Below, in pieces: positions 1 to 7,480 of a DNA stretch of 64,000 nucleotides. The DNA is taken from the NCBI RefSeq assembly GCF_020005165.1, contig NZ_JAHCLT010000003.1, positions 523,321 to 587,320 on the forward strand. The letters run 5' to 3'. Position 1 is the first letter of the stretch; each line of letters begins with the position of its first letter. Below the pieces are notes generated by a model. The model did not search any database, was not told where the DNA came from, and saw only the letters and a program-made list of their open reading frames with translations. The position numbers and the translations under genes were made by a program. Source of the stretch: Kangiella taiwanensis (GTDB lineage: Bacteria > Pseudomonadota > Gammaproteobacteria > Enterobacterales > Kangiellaceae).

Positions 1-394
1 CGATGGCGGTTGAAGACAAAGCTAGAATCATGCCGATAGCCAAAGCCATTTTCCAATGCAAATCAAACGCCAAGGCCAATAGCGTTAGTAAAATCATGGT
101 AATAACGACTTGCAAACCACCTAAGCCCAGAATAGGCATTCGCATATTCCACAGCTTTTTAGGCTGAAGTTCGAGGCCAATCAAAAATAACATCATAACC
201 ACACCGAATTCAGCGAAATGCATGATGTCAGTAACGTCTTGGCCAACCAACCCCAGAGCAAAAGGACCAATGATAATGCCCGCAATTAAATACCCTAAAA
301 CCGAGCCCAAGCCCAACTGCTTAGCGATTGGAACACCAACAACGGCTGCTAGTAAAAAGACGAAAGCTTGATAGAGAAACCCCGCTTCTTCCAT
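1..394 (-). CDS. kefB: KefB/KefC-type monovalent cation:proton antiporter (N-terminal part)
   Basis: This is the N-terminal end of a CPA2-family K+/H+ antiporter. The gene runs off the left edge of the window, so about 131 residues are visible. They form hydrophobic inner-membrane helices with family signatures: an early [12 protein letters not shown] segment, a LIGLELxPxxLW segment, and LALSSTAI near the edge. Family members export K+ in exchange for H+, often under electrophile stress, and are gated by glutathione and an ancillary flavoprotein. That partner lies directly upstream: its stop codon and this start are one base apart, so the two are co-transcribed and probably translationally coupled. 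The C-terminal TrkA-N regulatory domain is not visible, so KefB versus KefC cannot be decided; the partner favours KefB. Confidence 0.85.
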   Translation of the reverse strand, partial: MEEAGFLYQAFVFLLAAVVGVPIAKQLGLGSVLGYLIAGIIIGPFALGLVGQDVTDIMHFAEFGVVMMLFLIGLELQPKKLWNMRMPILGLGGLQVVITMILLTLLALAFDLHWKMALAIGMILALSSTAI

Positions 395-395
395 G

Positions 396-977
396 CTAAG
401 CCTCCTTATCCTGGTCGTCTTGCTCGACTTCGAGTAAACCAAGCGACTGCACAACAGAGTCAACATAATCACGGTAGCGCTGGGCTTCTTTTTCTACAGC
501 ACTGTGACTGATAGTTTCAGCCTCATACATGATAAATGGTTCGACAAAGTTCATACCGCAGAAATCAGCGGTTTGTTCAAAGGGTCTCAGAAGTTCAGTG
601 GTAGAGAAATTATTAAAACCATGCGGTGTATAACTCTCCTTTGCTGCTCCTGCCGTAATTGCATTAAGCCAGTGACGCCCCGCAAGTTGATAACCACCTT
701 CCCCATAAGCAAAACCTTCAGCGAGGACTAAATCCTGCCACTCTTTAAGTAATGAGGGTGAGCTATACCAATAGAATGGGTGCTGGAAAATCACCAAAGA
801 ATGCTCTAATAAAAGCTTTTGTTCACGTTTAATATCGACGAAATAGTCTGGATACTCTTCATACAGATCGTTGACTTTAACGTAATCCAGATCTTTTATA
901 GCCTCAAGCATTGCTTGGTTGGCCCAAGACTTCTCAAAAATTGGATGAACTAAATTCAGTAAAACTTGTGTGCTCAT
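396..977 (-). CDS. kefG: KefG/KefF-type NAD(P)H oxidoreductase, antiporter ancillary protein
   Basis: A 193-residue flavodoxin-fold protein of the NAD(P)H (quinone) oxidoreductase family. Family features include an N-terminal strand followed by [10 protein letters not shown], the central [22 protein letters not shown] segment that lines the flavin site, and a [18 protein letters not shown] segment. KefG and KefF bind the cytoplasmic face of KefB and KefC and are needed for full K+ efflux. The gene is the promoter-proximal member of a two-gene unit, and the antiporter starts one base after its stop. The roughly 560-base gap upstream must hold the promoter. The C-terminus is acidic ([11 protein letters not shown]). 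Assignment to KefG rather than KefF rests mainly on the kefG-kefB gene order. Confidence 0.85.
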   Translation of the reverse strand: MSTQVLLNLVHPIFEKSWANQAMLEAIKDLDYVKVNDLYEEYPDYFVDIKREQKLLLEHSLVIFQHPFYWYSSPSLLKEWQDLVLAEGFAYGEGGYQLAGRHWLNAITAGAAKESYTPHGFNNFSTTELLRPFEQTADFCGMNFVEPFIMYEAETISHSAVEKEAQRYRDYVDSVVQSLGLLEVEQDDQDKEA

Positions 978-1168
978 TGAATCCCAACGTTTTCGTTATA
1001 GTATCGAACAACAAACTGAAGAGTTGTATTCACATAATTATTGAGTCTACACAAGTTCGTATTAAAAAAGAAATTAAGATTTAAGGTTAACTTGATGAAT
1101 GATATGGGAAAAGGCTGAACAGAGAGGCCTAGTTAAAATCTCTACAAGCTAAAAATAGCAGGCAAAAT

Positions 1169-1190
1169 AAAAGCGGCTAAAGCCGCTTTC
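1169..1190 (-). terminator. Intrinsic terminator after the prmB/epmC/NAD kinase operon
   Basis: A hairpin with arms AAGCGGCT and AGCCGCTT and a two-base loop. On the minus strand it is followed by a T-rich tail (TTTTATTTTG). It would end transcripts of the NAD kinase operon before kefG. On plus the tail is not T-rich. Confidence 0.65.
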
Positions 1191-1360
1191 AATATAGGAT
1201 GAGTCCGTCCCACAGTTTTCCGTTATCCAACCTTGGATGATACGTCCGTTTAATAAGTCCTAAATTATTATTCCTTAATCTATCGTTAGATAGTCGATTT
1301 GTAGATAGTGTGTTCTCCCTGAACACGGAAGATACTTTAACAAAAACTTTAATAGGAACA

Positions 1361-1441
1361 ATGGACAAATTCATGAGGGAAAAGAAACTACCGCCTGAGA
1401 AACCACAAAAAAACATTTCATATCAACAGCTTACAAAATAA
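1361..1441 (+). CDS. Possible very short ORF (26 codons) or decayed gene fragment
   Basis: An ATG at 1361 opens a 26-codon frame ending in TAA. The same frame is open back to 1241 and has an in-frame GTG at 1310 (44 codons). The predicted peptide is polar (MDKFMREKKLPPEKPQKN...). The Shine-Dalgarno is weak (AGGAACA directly before the ATG). I do not recognise it. It may be a small protein, the tail of a decayed gene, or chance. Confidence 0.2.
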   Translation: MDKFMREKKLPPEKPQKNISYQQLTK

Positions 1442-1494
1442 GCATTAAAAATACAGGTTAAATCGCTGGGTCTTTTCAGAATATGCTCAAGCCC

Positions 1495-1514
1495 TTGTGC
1501 GAGATCTCGCACAA
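1495..1514. repeat. Perfect 20-base palindrome
   Basis: TTGTGCGAGATCTCGCACAA is its own reverse complement with no spacer. It starts 25 bases past the stop of the NAD kinase gene. Without a loop it is a poor RNA terminator and is more like a binding site for a dimeric protein. No matching regulator family is recognised. Confidence 0.6.
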
Positions 1515-1538
1515 AACAATGGGCAAATGACTTAGTTT

Positions 1539-2690
1539 TTACGAACTCTCGATGCCAACAGGATATAAAACGAAGTCTTCATAACCCGTTATAACACGGA
1601 TCACACCGGCCAAACGTTGGTTTTGCTCACTATCATCGCTATCGACTATCAACGGCTTACCATCCAACTCTTTGAGTTTGGTTTTAGTGGCAATAATGAA
1701 AATATCGTCCTTATCGAGTTGAGACAGCACTTTCGCACTGATTTGCTGGTTGCCTCGACCGATAATGTGGCCTTGACCGCCGATGACCGTAATGACTAGT
1801 TTAACCTTCCCTTGATGCCGAGACTGCAACTCTAAAATATCTGCCTCAGTCATGTCATTAGCGATAACCTCACCACCATGCACACAATCGATACCCAGTA
1901 GCGTGTTCTCTAGCCCCAGAGTCTCCATCAAAAAAGCGCAAGTAGAGCCAGAACCAATTAAGTAATAATCGTCCTGCTCCATGTTATCAACAATGTAATC
2001 CGCGATATCTTGCAGCACCAACTCCTCTACTTCACGACCACCAGACTTGGTGGCTTGAATATAGCGGTGCTCAGCCGGTACCTGCATTTCACCGTATTGC
2101 TTTGCCCGAACCACTCCTTCTCGGAAAGCCTCTTCATCAATATCCATGACCGAGGTTTCAAGCAGACTGACCAACTCTTTGTTGATCATTTTTTCGATCA
2201 CCAGCCCCGCTGCATGCGGTGTCACAGCATAAACACCTGAGTGGATTTTGACACCTGCAGGAATTCCTAACACAGGCACAGCACCATCAACTGCCTCATA
2301 AATGTTCCTTGCCGTACCGTCACCACCGGCAAACAACAGAACATCAATGCTACTATCACCATTATGCTTTTGATCTTGCCTCAACATACTGCGCGCTGCG
2401 GCAATCGTATCCTCATGAGTTGAAGGCTCTTGGCTTTGATGTACCACGTCGAACTGAAAGCCCATCTCTTGTAATAGGTTCTCACCCATGTCTCCAGAAG
2501 CCGTTAAGATCCTTAACTCAGAGCGATATGGCTCCAAGCTTTCTAAAGCCACGCGAGCTCGCTCAACGGCTTGAGGTTTAGCGCCTCGGGCAAATGCTTC
2601 AGTGCGAATCGCTTCGCCATCACTACCTTTCAGACCGACTTTGCCGCCGATCCCAGCAAAAGGGTTAATAATGAAACCTAAAGTAAACAT
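1539..2690 (-). CDS. ATP-NAD kinase family protein (COG3199 type)
   Basis: A 383-residue protein of the NAD kinase/diacylglycerol kinase superfamily. It opens with the nucleotide-binding strand GFIINPFAGIGGKVGLKGSDG (about residues 5-25), and the diagnostic GGDGTARNI motif lies at about residues 121-129. A GIPAGVKIHSGVYA segment follows, as in COG3199 proteins. It is longer than the housekeeping NAD kinase NadK (about 290 residues) and belongs to the larger branch, so the exact substrate is uncertain. It probably phosphorylates NAD or a related molecule in the cytoplasm. Its start overlaps the end of epmC by 13 bases, making it the last gene of a six-gene operon, followed by the terminator at 1169-1190. 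Confidence 0.8.
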   Translation of the reverse strand: MFTLGFIINPFAGIGGKVGLKGSDGEAIRTEAFARGAKPQAVERARVALESLEPYRSELRILTASGDMGENLLQEMGFQFDVVHQSQEPSTHEDTIAAARSMLRQDQKHNGDSSIDVLLFAGGDGTARNIYEAVDGAVPVLGIPAGVKIHSGVYAVTPHAAGLVIEKMINKELVSLLETSVMDIDEEAFREGVVRAKQYGEMQVPAEHRYIQATKSGGREVEELVLQDIADYIVDNMEQDDYYLIGSGSTCAFLMETLGLENTLLGIDCVHGGEVIANDMTEADILELQSRHQGKVKLVITVIGGQGHIIGRGNQQISAKVLSQLDKDDIFIIATKTKLKELDGKPLIVDSDDSEQNQRLAGVIRVITGYEDFVLYPVGIESS

Positions 2691-3256
2691 GTGCTTTTGT
2701 GTGGAGTTTGAATGGGTTGGTGATTACGGTACATACAGCTTAACATCTGAATCATACCTAATGCTCGCAAAGGAAATCCAAGCGAGATGTAAGCGACTAA
2801 CTGCTGATGGACGCGATCTCGGAAGTTCTCAGCATCATGGCGAGCTTCTACGCCTCCGTCAAGATTATCAACACTGATGCGGAATGGAATTCCAGCCGCC
2901 AAACTGAACGCCCATTCTAACGCTTGTGGCTTAGCCTCGACTTCAAAAAACAAGGCTTGTTGCTGCAAAGAGCGACCATCGGGCTCATACCAATAGCCAT
3001 AGTCATTAAGTTTTCGTCGCTTTTCCCCAGCAATACACCAGTGAGCAATTTCATGAAGTGCGCTAGAGAAATAGTCATGCGTTGAGAATATGGTCGCAGG
3101 GTTACCGTCTTGGCTCGCCTGATAAAAAGGTTCATCAGCGCCTGGCTTGAGTATCGTATGATATTCAGCAAAAGCCTGATTGAAGCACTCAGCTAAGTGC
3201 TGAACACAGTGAACGGGAGTCTTTGATGTTTGTAAAGGCGCGCGCTCAAATAACAT
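2678..3256 (-). CDS. epmC: Elongation factor P hydroxylase
   Basis: A 192-residue EpmC (YfcM) family enzyme. In E. coli EpmC hydroxylates the beta-lysylated lysine of elongation factor P, the last step of the modification that helps ribosomes pass polyproline. The metal-binding HEIAHW motif is visible at about residues 67-72, followed by the family segments LNDYGYWYEPDGR and FFEVEAKPQALEWAF. The gene starts three bases after the prmB stop and overlaps the NAD kinase gene, so it is translated as part of the operon. EpmA and EpmB, the enzymes that add the lysine, are not in this window. Confidence 0.9.
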   Translation of the reverse strand: MLFERAPLQTSKTPVHCVQHLAECFNQAFAEYHTILKPGADEPFYQASQDGNPATIFSTHDYFSSALHEIAHWCIAGEKRRKLNDYGYWYEPDGRSLQQQALFFEVEAKPQALEWAFSLAAGIPFRISVDNLDGGVEARHDAENFRDRVHQQLVAYISLGFPLRALGMIQMLSCMYRNHQPIQTPHKSTCLL

Positions 3257-3259
3257 GAA

Positions 3260-4174
3260 CTAACTAAAATGTTCCAATAGTTGCTTTTTCGTCAATACAA
3301 AAACGCCGTCGCCACCCTGCTCAAACTCTATCCAGTGGAAGTCCACTTCAGGGAATGTTTCTTCTAATGCAGGCCAACTATTGCCGACTTCGACAATCAA
3401 CACACCTTGTTCTGTGAGATAGTGGCTCGCCGTTTCTAAAATCTGACGCGTAATATCCAGCCCATCATTACCTGAGCCTAAGCCAATTTCTGGTTCGTGA
3501 TGATATTCTTGCGGCATGTCTGCTAGGTCTTCAGCATCAACGTAGGGTGGATTAGAGACGATAAGGTCAAACTGCTCACCTTCCAAACCATCAAACAAAT
3601 CAGACTGAACCGCTCTGGCTTTGTGGTACAAGCCTAATCGTTCAATATTAATTTCGGCAACGGTTAGTGCATCTTCAGAGATGTCTGACATCACCACCTC
3701 TGCGTCATCGATAAAAGCTGCAATTGCCAAACCGATACAGCCGCTGCCACAACATAAATCCAATATTTTAGGATTATCAGCTTCTAGCCAAGGGTAAAAA
3801 TCATTATGGATAAGCTCAGCAATCGGCGAGCGAGGTACCAACACACGCTCATCGACAAAGAACTCCAACCCAGCGAAGTACGCCTTATTAGTAATGAATG
3901 CCAATGGTTTTCGCTGTGTCACTCGAGTTTTGATAGCATGAATTAAATGCTTTTTCTCTTCAGGCAGAACCTTCGCGCCAAGCATGCTTTGCGGGTAATC
4001 TGATGGTAAATCAAGCATTTGCAACACAACTGCAACAGCTTCGTCCCACGGATTATCAGTTCCATGACCGAAATAAAGGTCTGCTTGATGGAATTGAGTC
4101 GCGGCAAAGCGTACGAAGTCAGCAATACTGCTTAATTCAAGCTCAGCCTGCTGATAAATATCTTGCTCACTCAT
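3260..4174 (-). CDS. prmB: 50S ribosomal protein L3 N5-glutamine methyltransferase
   Basis: A 304-residue SAM-dependent methyltransferase of the HemK/PrmB family, which methylates a glutamine of ribosomal protein L3 in the cytoplasm. The SAM site is LDLCCGSGCIGLA (about residues 139-151) and the catalytic motif is NPPYVD, followed by the PrmB-like segment MPQEYHHEPEIGLGSG. The length fits PrmB (about 310 in E. coli) better than PrmC. The ATG overlaps the stop of the acyltransferase gene by four bases, so the two are translationally coupled. epmC, which acts on another translation factor, follows after three bases. Confidence 0.92.
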   Translation of the reverse strand: MSEQDIYQQAELELSSIADFVRFAATQFHQADLYFGHGTDNPWDEAVAVVLQMLDLPSDYPQSMLGAKVLPEEKKHLIHAIKTRVTQRKPLAFITNKAYFAGLEFFVDERVLVPRSPIAELIHNDFYPWLEADNPKILDLCCGSGCIGLAIAAFIDDAEVVMSDISEDALTVAEINIERLGLYHKARAVQSDLFDGLEGEQFDLIVSNPPYVDAEDLADMPQEYHHEPEIGLGSGNDGLDITRQILETASHYLTEQGVLIVEVGNSWPALEETFPEVDFHWIEFEQGGDGVFVLTKKQLLEHFS

Positions 4175-4989
4175 GGTGCTACCTCGTCCTGCTGCTGGCG
4201 TAACATGCTGTATAAGGAATTATATACTAATTCTGTCAATTCGTTGCGATCGGCTACCCCAAAGTCACGACAATCAATCGCTTTTCCAACTTTAACAGTA
4301 ACGCTTTGATTAAGTCGCATTTGTAACCACTTTTTATTTGGCAACACCTTATAAATATCTTCAATCGCCACTGGGATAATCAGCGCATTGGTATCAATCG
4401 CTAAACGTATCGCGCCTTTTTTTAGCGGATAAAGCTTCCCATCGCTGGAACGTGTTCCTTCTGGGAACATGCAAATTCTGATGCCACTTTCCATTTTATC
4501 TTTAGCAATCGACAGATCTTTAATCGCCTGTTGACGGTTTTGGCGATCAATTGACAAGATTTCCGCCGTTTTCATGGCTCTCGACAGTAAGGGTATCTTG
4601 AACAATTCTTTCTTAGAAATCATGCGGATACTGCCGGGGAGCGCTGCAAAAATAAGCGGAATATCATAAGCACTAGAGTGATTGGCCACGATAATAACGC
4701 GTCTACCAGGCTCAGCCTCTGCCTCCAAGTCACCTTCGAGCGTCCAGCGCAACCTGACCGCTTTGACCAGGCTAGTTCCCCAGCGGTAAATAATGCGGTC
4801 AATCTTTGGCCTAACGTGTTGTTTCGCGGCTTCGCTACGATTCATTAAGGCAGTCGTTAACGTGAGCAGACTGTATTTACCAGTTGCCGCGATAGAAGCC
4901 AGAATGACCCACCAGGCTCTTAATAAGTTTGCTTTTTTAGGTTGTTGTTGGTTCAAAGCCGATGTCACACAAATGTCATAGAACCGCAA
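4171..4989 (-). CDS. 1-acyl-sn-glycerol-3-phosphate acyltransferase (PlsC family)
   Basis: A 272-residue membrane-associated acyltransferase that would make phosphatidic acid from lysophosphatidic acid. It has the family blocks: NHSSAYDIP (the NHX4D catalytic motif, about residues 102-110), the FPEGTRS block, and a later VPVAIEDI-like block. A hydrophobic stretch (WWVILASIAATGKYSLLTLTT) near residues 26-46 should anchor it in the inner membrane. It overlaps prmB by four bases and follows sixA after 47 bases. The family includes several paralogues per genome, so I do not claim the essential plsC itself. Confidence 0.85.
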   Translation of the reverse strand: MRFYDICVTSALNQQQPKKANLLRAWWVILASIAATGKYSLLTLTTALMNRSEAAKQHVRPKIDRIIYRWGTSLVKAVRLRWTLEGDLEAEAEPGRRVIIVANHSSAYDIPLIFAALPGSIRMISKKELFKIPLLSRAMKTAEILSIDRQNRQQAIKDLSIAKDKMESGIRICMFPEGTRSSDGKLYPLKKGAIRLAIDTNALIIPVAIEDIYKVLPNKKWLQMRLNQSVTVKVGKAIDCRDFGVADRNELTELVYNSLYSMLRQQQDEVAP

Positions 4990-5036
4990 TGCTAGCTATT
5001 TTTAGCAAGGACTTCCAGTTTATTATTGGGAACCAT

Positions 5037-5516
5037 CTATTCAGGACTTCTAAAAACGACTTTTTGAGTGCGGTTATGCTTGTTATCAGAAGATAATGTC
5101 AGGCAACCGATAGACGATGTCGGAAAATATTGTGACTCACCATTTAGCCAGCCCGCCCATAGGTGTGAAACCAGTGGCATGTGACTGATTAATAGGGTTG
5201 TGCCGGTCGTCACCTCTTCCACGTAGGGAATGGTTATCTCCGGGTTCGCTTCAGACTTAAGCAACGCTTCTGTGTCACGCTGCCACGAATAATTCACCTG
5301 TTGCCTGAATGCTTCCTCAAAAGTATCTGCCGTTTGCTGGGCTCGCAATATTGGGCTCACTAACAGAGTCTCAAGCTCTAGGCCATGCTCAAGCAAATAA
5401 TCCGCGTACCAGTGAGCCATCAGCTTGATCTGCTGATGGCCTAACTCGGAAATCTGACGCTCGCCATTGATGTAGGGAGCGTCGCCATGCCGCATGATAC
5501 TGATGTGTCGAGTCAT
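5037..5516 (-). CDS. sixA: Phosphohistidine phosphatase SixA
   Basis: A 159-residue histidine phosphatase. The catalytic RHG motif lies in ISIMRHGDAPY at residues 6-16, and the second catalytic histidine in LLISHMPLVSHL. SixA removes phosphate from phosphohistidine in proteins; in E. coli it acts on the nitrogen phosphotransferase protein NPr. The length matches E. coli SixA (about 161). It lies 18 bases downstream of the PfkB kinase gene and 47 bases before the acyltransferase, so it is an inner gene of the operon. Confidence 0.88.
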   Translation of the reverse strand: MTRHISIMRHGDAPYINGERQISELGHQQIKLMAHWYADYLLEHGLELETLLVSPILRAQQTADTFEEAFRQQVNYSWQRDTEALLKSEANPEITIPYVEEVTTGTTLLISHMPLVSHLWAGWLNGESQYFPTSSIGCLTLSSDNKHNRTQKVVFRSPE

Positions 5517-5534
5517 AATAAACAGAGGCGATGC

Positions 5535-6545
5535 CTAGAGATTAAACTCTTTCTCAACAAACTGTTGCAGCTCTTTCACTGCTCCAGGTTTTAAGCGAGG
5601 GCCGAACTGAGTGACTAAATGTGCCGAAGCGAAACTTGCCAACTTACCGGCATCAGCCCAACTCAAACCGTTAGTGATACCGTACATAAATGCACCTGCG
5701 AACATGTCGCCTGCACCATTGGTATCAACCGCTTTTACTTCAAAAGGCTCAATGGTTTGCACGCTTTCACCATCAAAGAATAGCGATCCTTTCTTACCCA
5801 GTGTAATCACAACTTGCTTGGCCTGCTGTGACAAAATGGTTAAAGCTTTCTCGACCGTATCAACGCCTGTATATTCAAGTGCTTCATCGTCATTACAGAA
5901 TAACAGATCAACACCGCCATCAAGGATCTGCTCTATTTCTGGCTTGAAAAAGCGAACCATATTCGGATCAGACAAAGTCGTCGCCACTTTAACGCCGTTC
6001 TCTCGCGCAAAATCACGAGCTTTTATCGCGGCGAGATGCGCGTCCGGCGAGCTTACGAGATAGCCTTCGATGTATAAATACTGACTATCGGCAAGCGCTT
6101 CATAGTTAATATCTTGTTCCTTCAATTCACTGCTGATGCCTAAGAAGGTATTCATGGTGCGATCGGCATCAGGCGTGATCATCACCAAACACTTACCTGT
6201 TGTACCGTGATTATCTTCAAGCTTGCTCAGCGTATTAGTCACGCCCGCTTCGTCTAGGTCATCCGAATAAAAAACACCGGCTTCGTCCTTCGCTACTTTG
6301 CACGAGTGGAACGCTTTGCCACCAAGCTGTGCTAAAGCGATAACGCTATTCGCTGCAGAACCACCTGAAGCTCGTTGGTGTATATTACCTTCTAAGTGCC
6401 CCAGTAAATAATCGTGGCGTTCTTCGTCAACCAAGGTCATGACGCCTTTTTCAACGCCCAATCGCTCTAGCTCTGTCTCATTGACTTCAATTTCCACATC
6501 AACCAATGCATTACCTAGCGCATACAAGTCATATTTTTTTGTCAT
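5535..6545 (-). CDS. Adenosine kinase-like PfkB-family sugar/nucleoside kinase
   Basis: A 336-residue ribokinase-fold kinase. The N-terminal YALGNALVDVE segment, the ASGGSAANSVIALAQLGG segment, and the ATP-site/catalytic signature DTNGAGDMFAGAF near the C-terminus are all present. Relatives in gammaproteobacteria are annotated as adenosine kinase, which would phosphorylate adenosine to AMP. A ribose or nucleoside substrate other than adenosine cannot be excluded. I prefer the ATG at 6545 (MTKKYDLYALGN...) over the one 15 bases upstream because the conserved fold begins there and a GAAG element precedes it. It is the first gene of the operon running to the NAD kinase gene and is divergent from the PTPS-like gene. 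Confidence 0.78.
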   Translation of the reverse strand: MTKKYDLYALGNALVDVEIEVNETELERLGVEKGVMTLVDEERHDYLLGHLEGNIHQRASGGSAANSVIALAQLGGKAFHSCKVAKDEAGVFYSDDLDEAGVTNTLSKLEDNHGTTGKCLVMITPDADRTMNTFLGISSELKEQDINYEALADSQYLYIEGYLVSSPDAHLAAIKARDFARENGVKVATTLSDPNMVRFFKPEIEQILDGGVDLLFCNDDEALEYTGVDTVEKALTILSQQAKQVVITLGKKGSLFFDGESVQTIEPFEVKAVDTNGAGDMFAGAFMYGITNGLSWADAGKLASFASAHLVTQFGPRLKPGAVKELQQFVEKEFNL

Positions 6546-6628
6546 CGTTAAAATCTTCATTAGAGTTTGCAGTGATTATGCTATAATTCACCTCAATATT
6601 AAACGTTAACCCGCTCTTGGTTTTGGCT

Positions 6629-7480
6629 ATGCCCGCACTCTTTGTTGACCAACTCACTGTTATAGACTTTGCTTTTTTCGATATTCACCGTGGAATCGTC
6701 GGCGAGAGCTGGATCGTTGACCTTGTTTTAGAGGGTGAACTTGACGATCAAGGTATGGTTTTCGACTTCGGTGATGTCAAAAAGCGAATCAAGCAAGCAA
6801 TTGACGCCACCGTTGATCATAAATTTGTCGTGCCCGCGGGAAGTCATCACGTCAACAGTGAAACCAATGAGCAAGGCGTTAAACTGACTTTAAGCGATAC
6901 CTCGAACCATCGTTATTATCACCAGTCACCCGAACAGGCAATAGTTCTGCTGGATGCAGAAGAGGTCAGTATGGAAGCTGTGATAAAGGTCTTAAATAAG
7001 GCCTGCCTAGACGTCGTCCCGGGGAACGTTGCCAAGGTTCACCTGTCGTTGAGCACCGAAGATATCCAAGGCGATTATTACCATTACGCCCATGGCCTAA
7101 AAAAGCACTTAGGCGACTGCCAGCGAATTGCGCACGGCCACCGCTCACAGATTCATATTTATGATAACGGCCAACGCAATAAAGAGCTCGAAGCATTGTG
7201 GTGTGAAAAGTGGGAAGATATTTATATTGGTACGGAAGAAGACTTGGTTGAGCCTGAAGTTGAGAGCAGCGCTGACTATTACCGCTTCGCCTACACCAGT
7301 GAGCAAGGATACTTTTCACTAGAACTGCCTAAAGCACGATGTCACTTGATGAAGAGTGATTCAACCGTAGAGCTTATCGCCAGTCATATTGCAAAACAGC
7401 TGAAAATCATAGAGCCACATGCCACGCTTCAAGTGAAAGCGTTTGAAGGTGTTAACAAAGGCGCTATCGCTAACGCTTAG
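6629..7480 (+). CDS. Two-domain 6-pyruvoyl-tetrahydropterin synthase/QueD-like protein
   Basis: A 283-residue protein made of two PTPS/QueD folds in tandem. The second half keeps the zinc and nucleophile block YAHGLKKHLGDCQRIAHGH (H155, C164, H169, H171). The first half has lost the HxH zinc pair: GESW at residues 25-28 replaces HGHSW. It keeps the GMVFDF strand and the D63-H64 pair of the LDHxxLN catalytic block, which I do not find in the second half. The halves therefore look complementary, as if one active site were split over the fusion. Function is likely pterin or queuosine-precursor chemistry, but this is inference. I chose ATG 6629 over a TTG at 6617. The gene is divergent from the kinase operon, and its stop overlaps the opposing AsmA-like stop. 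Confidence 0.8.
   Translation: MPALFVDQLTVIDFAFFDIHRGIVGESWIVDLVLEGELDDQGMVFDFGDVKKRIKQAIDATVDHKFVVPAGSHHVNSETNEQGVKLTLSDTSNHRYYHQSPEQAIVLLDAEEVSMEAVIKVLNKACLDVVPGNVAKVHLSLSTEDIQGDYYHYAHGLKKHLGDCQRIAHGHRSQIHIYDNGQRNKELEALWCEKWEDIYIGTEEDLVEPEVESSADYYRFAYTSEQGYFSLELPKARCHLMKSDSTVELIASHIAKQLKIIEPHATLQVKAFEGVNKGAIANA

Larger units (their letters stand above)
978..1538. other. Long intergenic region kefG / NAD kinase
   Basis: About 560 bases separate the NAD kinase gene from kefG, both on minus. The region holds a hairpin terminator at 1169-1190, a perfect 20-base palindrome at 1495-1514, and on plus an open frame from 1241 to 1441 that could contain a very short gene. The kefG promoter must lie in the 978-1160 part; a TATAAC element at about 996-1001 (minus) is a weak candidate -10. 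Confidence 0.5.

Noticed and set aside
1189..1416. Minus-strand frame of 75 codons in the kefG gap
   Set aside because: It reads through the terminator region and has no ribosome site or family features; the opposite frame is more protein-like.
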